A DNA stretch of 64,000 nt from Methylobacterium phyllostachyos (GCF_900103445.1 NZ_FNHS01000017.1:1-64000), one strand, 5' to 3'. Positions 53,458 through 62,976 are shown, numbered from the stretch's first letter. The notes: generated from the letters alone by a model not told the origin. Translations and numbers: made by a program.

Positions 53458-54162
53458 CTACGCACCGCGTGGTCCGGTCAGACGCTCGCGTCGGCTGAGG
53501 CGCTTGTGCAGATGGACCATCAGGGCGATCCCGAAGAGCGGCGTCAGCAGGTTGAGGATCGGCACCACCATCATCGCGGAGAGCAGGCAGCCGGCACCGA
53601 GCGTCCGAATCGGGAAGGTCCGGCGCATCGCGGCGGCCTCGGGCAAGGGCCTGAACCGGGCCGCCGCCATCTCGAAATATTCGCGGGCGAGCAGGTAGGC
53701 ATTGGCGGCGAAGAAGGCCGCAATCCCGATCACCGGCACGAAGAAGATCACCAGAGCCGCGAGGTTGACCAGCAGTGTCACCCCGGCAAAGCGAACCGCG
53801 TAGAGCATCGCGGTACCGAAAGGCATGGCTTGGCCTGGCGGGTCCCCGGGGAAATCCGTGCGCTCGACGATCGCTGCCGCGTCGTCGAGGAAGAAGCTCG
53901 CCACCAGGATCGAGATCGCCGGCATCAGATAGGCCAGGGCCACGAACAGCCCGAAGCCCGCCAGGTAGTAGGCGAGGCTGTCGAGGATCGGGTATTGGGA
54001 CGAGATGTGGTGGCTCGCCTGAAACGCCTGGACCAGCCGGGTGAGGCCGAGCCAGACGAGGACCAGGAGCCCGAGCGTCAGGCCGAGCGATTTCCACAGG
54101 ATCGCCCGCAGGGGCGGCGAGAAGGTCTGGCGCAAAGCCGCCGCGGCGGACTCGACGAGCAT
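53458..54162 (-). CDS. EI24/CysZ-like membrane protein
   Basis: 234 residues from the ATG at 54162, with about five hydrophobic spans and the EI24-type region LLVNLAALVIFFVPVIG, NAYLLAREYFEMAA. Family members include the sulfate transporter CysZ; no sulfur-metabolism genes lie nearby, so the substrate is uncertain. It lies upstream of the adaptor gene on the same strand (93-base gap). Confidence 0.8.
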   Translation of the reverse strand: MLVESAAAALRQTFSPPLRAILWKSLGLTLGLLVLVWLGLTRLVQAFQASHHISSQYPILDSLAYYLAGFGLFVALAYLMPAISILVASFFLDDAAAIVERTDFPGDPPGQAMPFGTAMLYAVRFAGVTLLVNLAALVIFFVPVIGIAAFFAANAYLLAREYFEMAAARFRPLPEAAAMRRTFPIRTLGAGCLLSAMMVVPILNLLTPLFGIALMVHLHKRLSRRERLTGPRGA

Positions 54163-54275
54163 CGGGTGAGGGTTCCGGTCGCCGCCCGTCGCGGCGCGGC
54201 CGCGTTGTGGAGCGGTGTGGCTGGCGGCGCAAGGCTGCCGGTGCCGCAGCACCGGTGAAGGAACGGGGAACGCAC

Positions 54276-55613
54276 GTGCAGGACGCAAGACCAGGGGGCT
54301 TGAGCCCGCGGGGCGCCGAGCCCCCGCGACAGCCCGCCTACAGGCCCCGACTCGCGCCGCTGCCTGAGGATCCGGAGGTGCTGGTGATCGGGGCCGGGGC
54401 CGCCGGCATCGGCGCGGCGCGGACGCTCGCCGCGAGGGGCGTGTCCGTCGCGGTGCTGGAGGCCCGCGACCGGGTCGGCGGCCGCGCCCTGACGGTGGCC
54501 CTGCGCGGCCATGCCCTCGATCTCGGCGCCCACTGGCTCCATGCCGGGCCGATCAATCCACTGGTGGCTTTGGGCCGTGCGCGCGGCGAGCGCCTGCGCA
54601 AGGCCCCGCAGGACAGTCATGTATGGGTCGGACGGCGGCCCGGCCGCGGCGACGAGGTCCGCGCCAACGCCCGGGCCTTCGCCCGGGCCGACCAAGCGAT
54701 GACCCGCGGCGCCGCGCGACCGGGCGCCGACAGGGCGGCCGCGACCGCATTGCCCCCGGGGCTCGGACCCTGGGGCGCCCGGGTGGCGCAGGTCCATGGC
54801 CTCGTCTCCGGCCGGCCGCTCGGCGAGATCTCAATCCACGACTTCCCAAGCATGGAGTACAGCGACAACTTCTTCCTCGCCGACGGCTACGGCAGCTATC
54901 TGGCGCGCCTCGCCGATGGCTTACCGGTGGCGCTGGGGACGGCGGTGACGCGGGTCGACTGGTCGGGCGGCCGTGTTCACGCCACGACCGCCAGCGGTAC
55001 GGTGTATCGGGCCCGCGCCCTGATCGTGACCGTGCCGATGATGGTGCTGCGCGACGGACCGACCTTCTCGCCGCCGCTGCCGAACGCCGTCCGGGCCGCC
55101 ATCGACGGCTTCACAACCGGCATCTACGAGCATGCGGTGCTGCACTGGCCGTCGAGCCCGTTCCGCGGCCGGGACCGCCTGGCGGCGATTCACGGCGGGC
55201 GTCGTGCACCACCGGGCCTGCTCACCCGCATCGACGGAACGCCGTTCCATTACTATGAGCTCGACTGTCACGAGGCAGCGGCGATCGACGCCGCCGGGAC
55301 CGGGACGGACGGGGTGCGCCGGTACGTCCGGGCGGTCCTGGCCGACGTGTTCGGCTATGCGCGGCTGCGCGACCTGACGATCCCGACCGTGAGCGCGTGG
55401 CGCCACGATCCGTGGTCCCGCGGCTCCTGGGCCGTCGTCCCGCCAGGGCACGCGCCGGCGCGGCTGCAGCTGCGCGAGCCCGTGGGCGACACCGTGTGGT
55501 TCGCCGGGGAGGCGCTCTCCCGGGAGCAATGGGGCACCGTGGGCGGCGCCTACGCCGAGGGCACGCGCGCCGGTGAAGCCGTTGCGGAGCGTATCAGCCC
55601 GGGCACAGCCTGA
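54276..55613 (+). CDS. FAD-dependent amine oxidase family protein
   Basis: 445 residues from the GTG at 54276, preceded by a GGGGAA site. FAD-binding VLVIGAGAAGIGAARTL and LEARDRVGGRA, then LDLGAHWLHAG, identify the flavin monoamine oxidase family; the C-terminal FAD contact is WFAGEALS...GTVGGAYAEG. Its substrate is unknown. Confidence 0.88.
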   Translation: MQDARPGGLSPRGAEPPRQPAYRPRLAPLPEDPEVLVIGAGAAGIGAARTLAARGVSVAVLEARDRVGGRALTVALRGHALDLGAHWLHAGPINPLVALGRARGERLRKAPQDSHVWVGRRPGRGDEVRANARAFARADQAMTRGAARPGADRAAATALPPGLGPWGARVAQVHGLVSGRPLGEISIHDFPSMEYSDNFFLADGYGSYLARLADGLPVALGTAVTRVDWSGGRVHATTASGTVYRARALIVTVPMMVLRDGPTFSPPLPNAVRAAIDGFTTGIYEHAVLHWPSSPFRGRDRLAAIHGGRRAPPGLLTRIDGTPFHYYELDCHEAAAIDAAGTGTDGVRRYVRAVLADVFGYARLRDLTIPTVSAWRHDPWSRGSWAVVPPGHAPARLQLREPVGDTVWFAGEALSREQWGTVGGAYAEGTRAGEAVAERISPGTA

Positions 55614-55697
55614 GCGACGCGGACCGGGCATCCGCCCGGGCGTCTTGCAGGGGCCCGGCGGGATGGGCATCCCCCGCATGTCAGTGAGGGGGACACC

Positions 55698-56324
55698 ATG
55701 AATTGGATTGAGGCGATCGGCTATCTCGGCACGGCTCTGACGATCTCGGCCACCGCCATGAGCACGATGATCCCGTTGCGGATCATCTCCCTATGCGCGA
55801 GCTGCGCGGTGATCGTTTACGGGAGCCTGATCGGCAGCATGCCGGTGGTGCTGACCGAGCTGATCCAGATGCCGTTCAACGCCTATCGGCTCTGGCAGAT
55901 GTTGCGCCTCGTCCGCGACGTCGAGACGGCCGCCGACGGCGACCTCTCCCTCGAATGGCTGCGGCCATTCGGCTCGCGGCGCCCGTTCGGCATTGGCGAG
56001 GTGGTGTTCCGCAAGGGCGATACCGCCGACGAGATGTATTACATCGAGAGCGGTGTTTTTCGGATTCCCGAGGTGGGGATCGAGGTTCGCAAGGGTGGCA
56101 TTGTCGGCGAACTCGGTCTCTTGTCGCCCGGCAACGCCCGCACGGCCTCGCTGGTCTGCGTCGAGGCCGGGCACGCCCTGTGCGTGTCCTACTCGGACGT
56201 GAAGCAACTCTACTACCAGAACCCGGAATTCGGTTTCTACCTCCTCCGGTTGACCAGCGAGCGCCTGTTCCAGGGCAGGCACGGTTTGAGCAATCCACAG
56301 GCCGTCGCGGGCGATGCACTTTGA
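55698..56324 (+). CDS. Membrane protein with cyclic nucleotide-binding domain (copy 1)
   Basis: 208 residues. Two hydrophobic spans at about 5-30 and 32-55 (MSTMIPLRIISLCASC between), a short linker, then a cyclic-nucleotide-binding beta-roll: FGIGEVVFRKGDTADEMYYI, GGIVGELGLLSPGNARTASL. The phosphate-binding cassette lacks the Arg-Ala pair of classical cAMP sites in clear form, reading ARTASL. Its paralogue lies 288 bases downstream. Confidence 0.85.
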   Translation: MNWIEAIGYLGTALTISATAMSTMIPLRIISLCASCAVIVYGSLIGSMPVVLTELIQMPFNAYRLWQMLRLVRDVETAADGDLSLEWLRPFGSRRPFGIGEVVFRKGDTADEMYYIESGVFRIPEVGIEVRKGGIVGELGLLSPGNARTASLVCVEAGHALCVSYSDVKQLYYQNPEFGFYLLRLTSERLFQGRHGLSNPQAVAGDAL

Positions 56325-56612
56325 CGATCTCGGCGTCCCAAGGCGCCCTGACCATCCGCCTGAACATCGATGAGATCTCGTGCAAGACGGATCCGATTAG
56401 AAATCCTGTTTTTCCGAGATGTGAAATTTATGTTCGGCATTAAAAAATATATAATTGCTTCATCCAAATAATACCACGGCGATACTACGGATACTAACGT
56501 ATTTTCTGCTTCATTAATGTGCAATACGCATCACGGCGACGCATCGCGGTGCTTGCTGAATTCGGTTTGCCCAAGCTACCTGCTGCGCTTTAACAGCGTG
56601 ACGGGGGTCGAG
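56325..56612. other. AT-rich spacer between tandem paralogues
   Basis: 288 bases; the middle (about 56390-56520) is far AT-richer than the surroundings, with a TTAAAAAATATATAATT stretch. It probably contains the promoter of the second gene, and its composition suggests acquired or rapidly drifting DNA. Confidence 0.6.
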
Positions 56613-57233
56613 ATGGATTGGGTTGAAGCAATCGGATTTCTAGGAACTGGACTGGTCGTTATTTCTACTGCGATGACCACCATGATACCCCTGCGCGTTA
56701 TCGGTATATGCGCGAGCTCCGTCCTTATAGCCTACGGAATATTGATTAATAGCTGGCCGGTGATCATCACCGAGCTGTTCGAGCTGCCGCTCGCCCTCTA
56801 CCGGCTGTGGCAGATGTTCCGTCTATTGCGCGAAACGAAGGCGGCTGCGGAGGGCGACCTGTCGTTCAAGTGGTTGCGCCCCTTCGGGTCGGAACGCGCG
56901 TTCGGGGCAGGTGAAACGGTGTTCCGCGCCGGTGACCCAGCCCAGGAGATGTACTACGTCGAAAGCGGAGTCTTCCGGGTCCCGGAGCTAGATATCGAGG
57001 TGCGGTCGGGCGGGATCGTCGGCGAACTGGGCCTGCTCTCGCCCGGTAATGCGCGCACGGCGTCGCTGATCTGCACAGAGCCCGGCAAGGCGCTGTGCGT
57101 GACCTATTCCAACCTCAAGGAACTCTACTACCAGAACCCGGATTTCGGCTTCTACTTCCTGAAGCTGACGACGGAGCGGCTGTTCCAGAGCGTCGAGGCC
57201 TCAAAGCGACCGACGACCGCCCTCACGCTGTGA
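56613..57233 (+). CDS. Membrane protein with cyclic nucleotide-binding domain (copy 2)
   Basis: 206 residues from the ATG at 56613, aligned with copy 1 along its entire length: MDWVEAIGFLGTGL versus MNWIEAIGYLGTAL at the start, and the shared GGIVGELGLLSPGNARTASL. Two membrane spans and a cyclic-nucleotide-binding beta-roll are kept. The 5' part of the gene uses more A/T-ending codons than copy 1. An upstream ATG at 56517 is less likely, since the family starts at MDWVEA. Confidence 0.85.
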   Translation: MDWVEAIGFLGTGLVVISTAMTTMIPLRVIGICASSVLIAYGILINSWPVIITELFELPLALYRLWQMFRLLRETKAAAEGDLSFKWLRPFGSERAFGAGETVFRAGDPAQEMYYVESGVFRVPELDIEVRSGGIVGELGLLSPGNARTASLICTEPGKALCVTYSNLKELYYQNPDFGFYFLKLTTERLFQSVEASKRPTTALTL

Positions 57234-57265
57234 GGCGGCGTCGCCGTCTCACCGGCCGCGGCGGA

Positions 57266-58264
57266 TCACAGCATGCTGGGCAGGATCCGGTCCGGCGGCC
57301 GGTGACCGTCCATGAAGGTCTTGATGTTGATGATGACCTTCTCGCCCATGTCGATGCGGCTCTCGTAGGTCGCCGAGCCCATATGGGGCAGCAGCACGAC
57401 CTTCCCCTGCCGGGCCAGCTTCACGAGGCGGGGGCTGACGGCCGGCTCCTGCTCGAACACGTCGAGGCCGGCGGCCGAGATCTCGCCACCCTCGATCAGG
57501 CGCGCCAGGGCGTTCTCGTCGATCACCTCGCCGCGGGCGGTGTTCACCACCACCGCCTCGGGCTTCAGCAGCTTGAGCCGCCGCGCGGACAGCAGGTGGT
57601 AGGTCGCGGGCGTGTGCGGGCAGTTCACCGACACGATATCGACGCGCGCGAGCATCTGGTCGAGGGATTCCCAGTAGGTCGCGTCGAGCGCCCCCTCGAT
57701 GGCAGCCGGCACCCGACGGCGGTTGTGGTAGTGGATCTGCAGGCCGAAGGCCCGGGCGCGCTTGGCGAGCGCCTGGCCGATGCGGCCCATGCCGACGATG
57801 CCGAGCCGCTTGCCGGTGATCCGCCGCCCGAGCATCCAGGTCGGCGACCAACCCGTGGTCCACTCGTCGTCCGGAATGATCCGAGCGCCCTCGGCGACCC
57901 GGCGGGCCACGGCGAGAATCAGCGCCATCGTCATGTCGGCGGTGTCCTCGGTCAGCACGCCCGGCGTGTTGGTGACCGTGATGCCGCGCTCCAGCGCCGC
58001 CGCGACGTCGATGTGATCGACGCCGTTGCCGAAATTCGCGATGAGCCGCAGGTTCGGACCGGCCTGGGCGATCAGCCCGGCATCGATCTCATCGGTGACG
58101 GTGGGGACCAGGACATCGGCGTCGCGCAGGGCTGCGGCCATCGTCTCGGCCGCCATGGGCGCATCGTCCGAACTCAGACGAACGTCGAACAACTCACGCA
58201 TCCGCGTCTCGACGGCATCCGGCAGCCGTCGCGTCACGACCACCAGCGGCTTGCGCTTCGACAC
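57266..58264 (-). CDS. D-isomer 2-hydroxyacid dehydrogenase (glyoxylate/hydroxypyruvate reductase type)
   Basis: 332 residues from the GTG at 58264. NAD(P)-binding LGIVGMGRIGQALAKRA, catalytic region NTARGEVIDENAL, and LDVFEQEP...LLPHMGSAT with the catalytic His, as in D-glycerate dehydrogenases. In a methylotroph such an enzyme may be the hydroxypyruvate reductase of the serine cycle or a housekeeping glyoxylate reductase; sequence alone does not decide. Confidence 0.9.
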   Translation of the reverse strand: MSKRKPLVVVTRRLPDAVETRMRELFDVRLSSDDAPMAAETMAAALRDADVLVPTVTDEIDAGLIAQAGPNLRLIANFGNGVDHIDVAAALERGITVTNTPGVLTEDTADMTMALILAVARRVAEGARIIPDDEWTTGWSPTWMLGRRITGKRLGIVGMGRIGQALAKRARAFGLQIHYHNRRRVPAAIEGALDATYWESLDQMLARVDIVSVNCPHTPATYHLLSARRLKLLKPEAVVVNTARGEVIDENALARLIEGGEISAAGLDVFEQEPAVSPRLVKLARQGKVVLLPHMGSATYESRIDMGEKVIINIKTFMDGHRPPDRILPSML

Positions 58265-58511
58265 GTTTCTCTCCCCGTCAGCTCTGCGGCGTGATCGCGG
58301 CGGGGCCGCCCCACGCAAGCGTCCGTTAACCGAATTCGGCCAGACAGGACCGGTCGCCCGGCGCCGGTTCCGGCGCCTGTCCCGGTCCAGTCGACTCTCT
58401 ACCAGAGGTGGGCCGGAACACAATCGGATGCCGGCACGGCCCGCACGCCGAAGGGGCCTCGCTTTCGACAGACCCATTCGTCACCATCGACGTCCGGACA
58501 GGGAGACGATC

Positions 58512-59075
58512 ATGCGTGTGTTACGCCTCAGCTTCGCCGTCGCGGCGCTGCTGGCAGGTGGCCTCACGACCGGCGCGGGAGCCGCCCCCGCGGCGCCGAT
58601 CGAGACCGGGATCGGCCCGGTCACCAAACTGCCGCTTCCGCGCTATGCCAGTCTGAAGACCGACCGCGTCAACCTGCGCGAGGGGCCGTCCAAGGATCAC
58701 CGCACGCTTTGGGTGTTCCAGCGGGCCGGATTGCCGGTGGAGATCGTCGGCGAGTTCGAGACCTGGCGCCGGATCCGCGATTCCGAGGGGACCGAAGGCT
58801 GGGTCCTGCACTCACTGCTCTCGGGGCGGCGCACCGCGATCGTCAATGCCGGCCCCAACAAGGGCATCGAGAAAGCGGCTGTTTCGCTGCGCGCCAAGGC
58901 CGACGACGGCGCCGAGGACGAGGCCAAGCTTCAGACGGGCGTGATCGGCAGCGTGAAGAGCTGCACCGGCACGTGGTGCCGCTTGATCGTGGCACTGCCC
59001 AACAAGCGGGACGTGGATGGCTATATCCGCCAGAACCGCCTCTGGGGCGTCTACCCGAACGAGCTCGTCGAGTAG
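58512..59075 (+). CDS. Exported SH3-like domain protein
   Basis: 187 residues with a signal peptide (LRLSFAVAALLAGGLTTGAGA) and two bacterial SH3-like units: YASLKTDRVNLREGPSKDH...WVLHSLLSG, and KAAVSLRAKADDG...GYIRQNRLWGVYPNE. Such domains bind peptidoglycan or peptides in the periplasm. Confidence 0.85.
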   Translation: MRVLRLSFAVAALLAGGLTTGAGAAPAAPIETGIGPVTKLPLPRYASLKTDRVNLREGPSKDHRTLWVFQRAGLPVEIVGEFETWRRIRDSEGTEGWVLHSLLSGRRTAIVNAGPNKGIEKAAVSLRAKADDGAEDEAKLQTGVIGSVKSCTGTWCRLIVALPNKRDVDGYIRQNRLWGVYPNELVE

Positions 59076-59090
59076 CGCACCCCGAAACAC

Positions 59091-59116
59091 AAAAGGGCCC
59101 GGATGATACCGGGCCC
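59091..59116 (-). terminator. Terminator after irr
   Basis: GGGCCCGG pairs perfectly with CCGGGCCC around a 6-base loop. Read on the minus strand it is followed by TTTTGTGTTT and lies 30 bases past the irr stop. It also lies just past the SH3 gene on the other strand. Confidence 0.85.
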
Positions 59117-59146
59117 CTCGATAATCCTAGTCGTCGAGCCGCCGGC

Positions 59147-59662
59147 TCAGCTCTGGCGGCGCGCGTTCGGCCGAGCGCGGCGCAGGCGGACGATCACCTC
59201 GACACCGGCGATCTCCATGCCCTCAGGCGCCTCAGGCAGCGAATCGACTGTGATCCCGCAATCGGGCATGTCGATCACTTGGCTCTCGTCCTCCAGGTAG
59301 AAATGGTGATGCTCACTCGGGTTCGTGTCGAAGTAGGCCTTCGACCCGTCGAGTGCGAGCTGACGCAGAAGCCCGGCCTCGGTGAACTGGTGCAGCGTGT
59401 TGTAGACCGTGGCCAGCGAAACCGGCACCTTGGCCCGCATCGCCTCGTCGTAGAGCATCTCGGCCGTCAGGTGGCGGTCGCCCCGGCCGAACAGCAGCCA
59501 GCCCAGGGACAGGCGCTGCCGCGTCGGCCGCAGGCCCGCCCGGCGCAGACGATCGCGCAGGTCGGAGAGGGGGCAACCGCGGCGCGGCGTCCCGTTGGCG
59601 TCCAACTGGGGAGCGGGGACCCGCCCATTGAAGACGGCCTGGAAGGGCACCGGTTCGGACAT
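59147..59662 (-). CDS. irr: Iron response regulator Irr (Fur family)
   Basis: 171 residues from the ATG at 59662. The Fur-family winged helix (LRRAGLRPTRQRL...VSLATVYNTLHQF) and HHHFYLEDES metal/haem-binding block are present. Near the N terminus GCPLSDLRDRLR matches the GCP haem-regulatory motif of rhizobial Irr. Irr represses haem and iron genes under iron limitation and is lost when haem is plentiful. It is divergent from fabA, the conserved arrangement in Rhizobiales. Confidence 0.93.
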   Translation of the reverse strand: MSEPVPFQAVFNGRVPAPQLDANGTPRRGCPLSDLRDRLRRAGLRPTRQRLSLGWLLFGRGDRHLTAEMLYDEAMRAKVPVSLATVYNTLHQFTEAGLLRQLALDGSKAYFDTNPSEHHHFYLEDESQVIDMPDCGITVDSLPEAPEGMEIAGVEVIVRLRRARPNARRQS

Positions 59663-59879
59663 CGCTAGACTGAACGCTCGACAGAGGGGCCTGAGAGGAT
59701 TCCCGTCAGTATATGGAACTGGGTCTATGGTCGCAACCCAAGCCGCGCTGTGCCGCTTGACGAAGGCCCGTGGCTTTGAAGGCGCATCGCCCCGTGCTAA
59801 CCCGCGCGCCACAGGACGGGGCTACGGCCTACGTCGGCGAACGCGACGCGCTCGCAGATCCGAGGACACAGCCAACGCA

Positions 59880-60416
59880 ATGCCGCCAGACGCCGAAACC
59901 TCTGCGCCGCAGGGAAACCGCCGATCGCACTACTCCTACGAGGACCTTCTGGCCTGCGGGCGGGGCGAACTCTTCGGGGCCGGGAACGCGCAACTGCCGT
60001 TGCCGCCGATGCTGATGTTCGATCGGATCACCTCGATCGCCACGGACGGCGGCGCCCACGGCAAGGGCCATGTGACGGCCGAACTGGATATCCGGCCCGA
60101 CCTCTGGTTCTTCCCCTGCCACTTCCAGGGCGACCCCGTGATGCCAGGCTGCCTGGGGCTCGACGCCCTGTGGCAGATGCTCGGCTTCCATCTCGGTTGG
60201 CTCGGCTCGCCGGGCCGCGGACGCGCGCTGGGCGTGGGCGAGGTGAAGCTCGCCGGCCAGGTGCTGCCGTCGATGAAGCGAGTCGTCTACAACGTCGATG
60301 TGAAGCGGGTCCGCCAGGGCAAGCTCGTCCTCGGCATCGGCGACGGCTGGCTCGAGGCCGACGGCGAGCGCGTCTACCAAGTGCAGGACATGCGCGTCGG
60401 CCTGTTCCAGAGCTGA
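59880..60416 (+). CDS. fabA: 3-hydroxyacyl-ACP dehydratase/isomerase FabA
   Basis: 178 residues. The catalytic block FFPCHFQGDPVMPGCLGLDA contains the His, and MLMFDRITSI the strand before it. FabA dehydrates 3-hydroxydecanoyl-ACP and isomerises the product, starting unsaturated fatty acid synthesis. The ATG at 59880 was chosen from the family start MxPDAE-like; it leads the fabA-fabB-fabI set. Confidence 0.95.
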   Translation: MPPDAETSAPQGNRRSHYSYEDLLACGRGELFGAGNAQLPLPPMLMFDRITSIATDGGAHGKGHVTAELDIRPDLWFFPCHFQGDPVMPGCLGLDALWQMLGFHLGWLGSPGRGRALGVGEVKLAGQVLPSMKRVVYNVDVKRVRQGKLVLGIGDGWLEADGERVYQVQDMRVGLFQS

Positions 60417-60556
60417 ATGGACCGGTTCGGGGGCGCCCTCGGCGGCTTGGTCGCAACGTTGGGCGTCTTCGGCGGTTGAGATTGTGTCCGCGTCATCTTA
60501 GCTGACCGGGACGCGGCGCGGGCGAGCGACGCCGCGACGGAGGTATCGTCACCATC

Positions 60557-61783
60557 ATGCGCCGTGTCGTCATCACCGGGATGGGCATCGTCTCGTCCAT
60601 CGGCAACAACACGCAAGAGGTGCTGGCCTCCCTGCGCGAAGCCCGCTCGGGCATCGCGCGCGACGCCAGCTACGCCGAGCACGGCTTCCGCAGCCAAGTC
60701 TCCGGCGCGCCGACCCTCGACCCGGAGGGCGCGGTGGATAGGCGCGCCATGCGCTTCCACGGCGGCGGCACCGCCTGGAATCACGTCGCCATGGATCAGG
60801 CGATCGCCGATGCCGGGCTGGACGCGGGCGATGTCTCGAACGAGCGCACCGGCATCATCATGGGCTCGGGTGGCCCCTCGACCCGGGTGATCGTCGAGGC
60901 CGCCGCCATCGCCCGCGACAAGGGGCCGAAGCGGATCGGCCCATTCGCGGTGCCGAAGGCGATGTCGTCGACCGCCTCAGCGACGCTCGCCACGTGGTTC
61001 AAGATCCGCGGCGTGAACTACTCGATCTCATCGGCCTGCGCGACGTCGAACCACTGCATCGGCAACGCCGCGGAGATCATTCAAGGCGGCCGCCAAGACA
61101 TCATCTTCGCGGGCGGCTGCGAGGATCTAGACTGGACGCTGTCGGTGCTGTTCGACGCCATGGGCGCCATGTCGTCGAAGTACAACGACACACCGGCCCG
61201 GGCCTCCCGGGCCTACGACGCCAACCGCGACGGGTTCGTCATCGCGGGCGGCGCCGGCGTGCTGGTCCTGGAGGAGTTGGAGCACGCCAAGGCGCGTGGC
61301 GCGCGGATCTACGGGGAGATCGCGGGCTACGGCGCGACGTCGGACGGGCACGACATGGTGGCGCCGTCCGGCGAGGGCGCGGTGCGCTGCATGCGCCAGG
61401 CGATCGAGAGCCTGAAGGGCGCCCGGATCGACTACATCAATCCGCACGCCACCTCGACCCCGGTCGGGGACGAGAAGGAGATCGAGGCGATCCGCGAGGT
61501 CTTCGGCCGCGGCGAGGTGTGCCCTCCGATCGCTGCCACGAAGTCACTGACCGGCCATTCGCTCGGCGCCACCGGCGTTCAGGAGGCGATCTACAGCCTC
61601 CTGATGATGAACAACGGTTTCATCTGCGAGAGCGCCCATATCGATACGCTGGACCCGGCCTTCGCCGACATGCCGATCCTGCGGGCGCGCCGGGATAACG
61701 CCAAGCTCGGCCATGTCCTGACGAATTCCTTCGGATTCGGCGGGACCAACGCGACGCTGGTGCTGAAGCACATCGACGCCTGA
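60557..61783 (+). CDS. fabB: 3-oxoacyl-ACP synthase I FabB
   Basis: 408 residues. The Cys-His-His triad is visible in SSACATSNHCIG, NPHATSTPVGD and KSLTGHSLGATG. FabB elongates the cis-3-decenoyl-ACP made by FabA. It follows fabA after 140 bases. Confidence 0.96.
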   Translation: MRRVVITGMGIVSSIGNNTQEVLASLREARSGIARDASYAEHGFRSQVSGAPTLDPEGAVDRRAMRFHGGGTAWNHVAMDQAIADAGLDAGDVSNERTGIIMGSGGPSTRVIVEAAAIARDKGPKRIGPFAVPKAMSSTASATLATWFKIRGVNYSISSACATSNHCIGNAAEIIQGGRQDIIFAGGCEDLDWTLSVLFDAMGAMSSKYNDTPARASRAYDANRDGFVIAGGAGVLVLEELEHAKARGARIYGEIAGYGATSDGHDMVAPSGEGAVRCMRQAIESLKGARIDYINPHATSTPVGDEKEIEAIREVFGRGEVCPPIAATKSLTGHSLGATGVQEAIYSLLMMNNGFICESAHIDTLDPAFADMPILRARRDNAKLGHVLTNSFGFGGTNATLVLKHIDA

Positions 61784-61845
61784 AGCACCCGGAACCGCCG
61801 CCGTGAGGGCGGCGTTTACCGACCGTTGAGATTTCGGGGGCGGCC

Positions 61846-61962
61846 ATGGGGACGTTCATCTTCGGAACGTTGGGTGGGCTGATGCTCGCCGGGTGTGCGG
61901 CGATCTATGCCAAGCAGGCCCTGATCAGGGAGGCGGAGTCCCGTACGGACGGCCATTTCTGA
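61846..61962 (+). CDS. 38-residue single-span membrane protein
   Basis: A short open frame MGTFIFGTLGGLMLAGCAAI... with one hydrophobic N-terminal span and a charged tail (QALIREAESRTDGHF). It lies between fabB and fabI, followed by a terminator, and ends 23 bases before the stem. Its position and composition make it credible, but the function is unknown. Confidence 0.55.
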   Translation: MGTFIFGTLGGLMLAGCAAIYAKQALIREAESRTDGHF

Positions 61963-61984
61963 TCGCGACTGGCAGTTCGTGAAC

Positions 61985-62011
61985 GCCCCGCCCATTCGGC
62001 GGGGCTTTTTT
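61985..62011 (+). terminator. Rho-independent terminator after fabB and the small ORF
   Basis: GCCCCGCC pairs with GGCGGGGC around a 5-base loop and is followed by TTTTTT. It separates fabI from the fabA-fabB transcript. Confidence 0.9.
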
Positions 62012-62145
62012 GTCCGTCCTGGTACGCCGACGCGTTTGGATCGCGCGGCGAGGCGCGCTAAGGCACCCTGCCGCGGTTCGGTCGAGCGCATCGCGGTCTG
62101 CCCCGGGATCCGGGCGCGGTGCACTCGTTCGGGACATGTGTCGGC

Positions 62146-62976
62146 ATGACGGGTTTGATGGCGGGCAGGCGCGGCCTGATCATGGGCGTCGCCAACGATC
62201 ACTCGATCGCATGGGGCATCGCCAAGGCACTCCACGGACAGGGCGCGCAACTCGCCTTCACTTATCAAGGCGAAGCTCTCGGCCGGCGTGTCACGCCACT
62301 CGCCGCGCAGCTCGATTCGGACGTCGTCCTGCCCTGCGACGTCGAGGATACGAGCTCGGTCGATGCCGTATTCGAAGCGCTCGATGCACGCTTCGACGGC
62401 GGGCTCGATTTCGTCGTGCATGCCATCGGGTTCTCCGACAAAGCGCAGCTCAAAGGCCGCTACGTCGATGTGACCACGCGCGAGAATTTCGTGCGTACGA
62501 TGACGATCTCGTGCTTCTCCTTCACCGAAATTGCCCAGCGCGCCGCCAAGCGGATGAAGGCCGGCGGCTCGCTGCTGACGCTCACGTATGGCGGCTCGAC
62601 GCGGGTCATGCCGAACTACAACGTGATGGGCATCGCCAAGGCGGCGCTCGAAGCCTCGGTCCGTTACCTCGCCAGCGATCTCGGCCCGAACGGGATCCGG
62701 GTGAACGCCCTGTCGGCCGGGCCGATGCGGACGCTGGCGGGTGCCGGGATCGCCGACGCACGGCTGATGTTCAACCACCAGCGCGCCCATGCTCCCCTGC
62801 GGCGGACCGTCAGCCTGGAGGATGTCGGCGGCTCGGCCCTCTACCTGCTGTCGCCGCTGTCGGGCGGCGTGACCGGCGAGGTCCACTTCGTGGATGCCGG
62901 GTACAACATCATCTCGATGCCCCGCCCGGACGTGCTCCAGGCGCAGGACGAGGCGGGCGTCGTCGGAGCCCCTTGA
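62146..62976 (+). CDS. fabI: Enoyl-ACP reductase (NADH) FabI
   Basis: 276 residues from the ATG at 62146. RGLIMGVANDHSIAWGIA binds NADH; the catalytic Tyr and Lys are in NYNVMGIAKAALEA. It reduces trans-2-enoyl-ACP, the last step of each elongation cycle. A GTG at 62119 or ATG at 62158 are alternative starts. Confidence 0.95.
   Translation: MTGLMAGRRGLIMGVANDHSIAWGIAKALHGQGAQLAFTYQGEALGRRVTPLAAQLDSDVVLPCDVEDTSSVDAVFEALDARFDGGLDFVVHAIGFSDKAQLKGRYVDVTTRENFVRTMTISCFSFTEIAQRAAKRMKAGGSLLTLTYGGSTRVMPNYNVMGIAKAALEASVRYLASDLGPNGIRVNALSAGPMRTLAGAGIADARLMFNHQRAHAPLRRTVSLEDVGGSALYLLSPLSGGVTGEVHFVDAGYNIISMPRPDVLQAQDEAGVVGAP

Noticed and set aside
52150..54258. Plus-strand open frame of 702 codons
   Set aside because: Antisense to the adaptor and EI24-like genes; biased composition only.
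61816..62886. Minus-strand open frame of 356 codons
   Set aside because: Antisense to fabI and the small membrane protein; no motifs.
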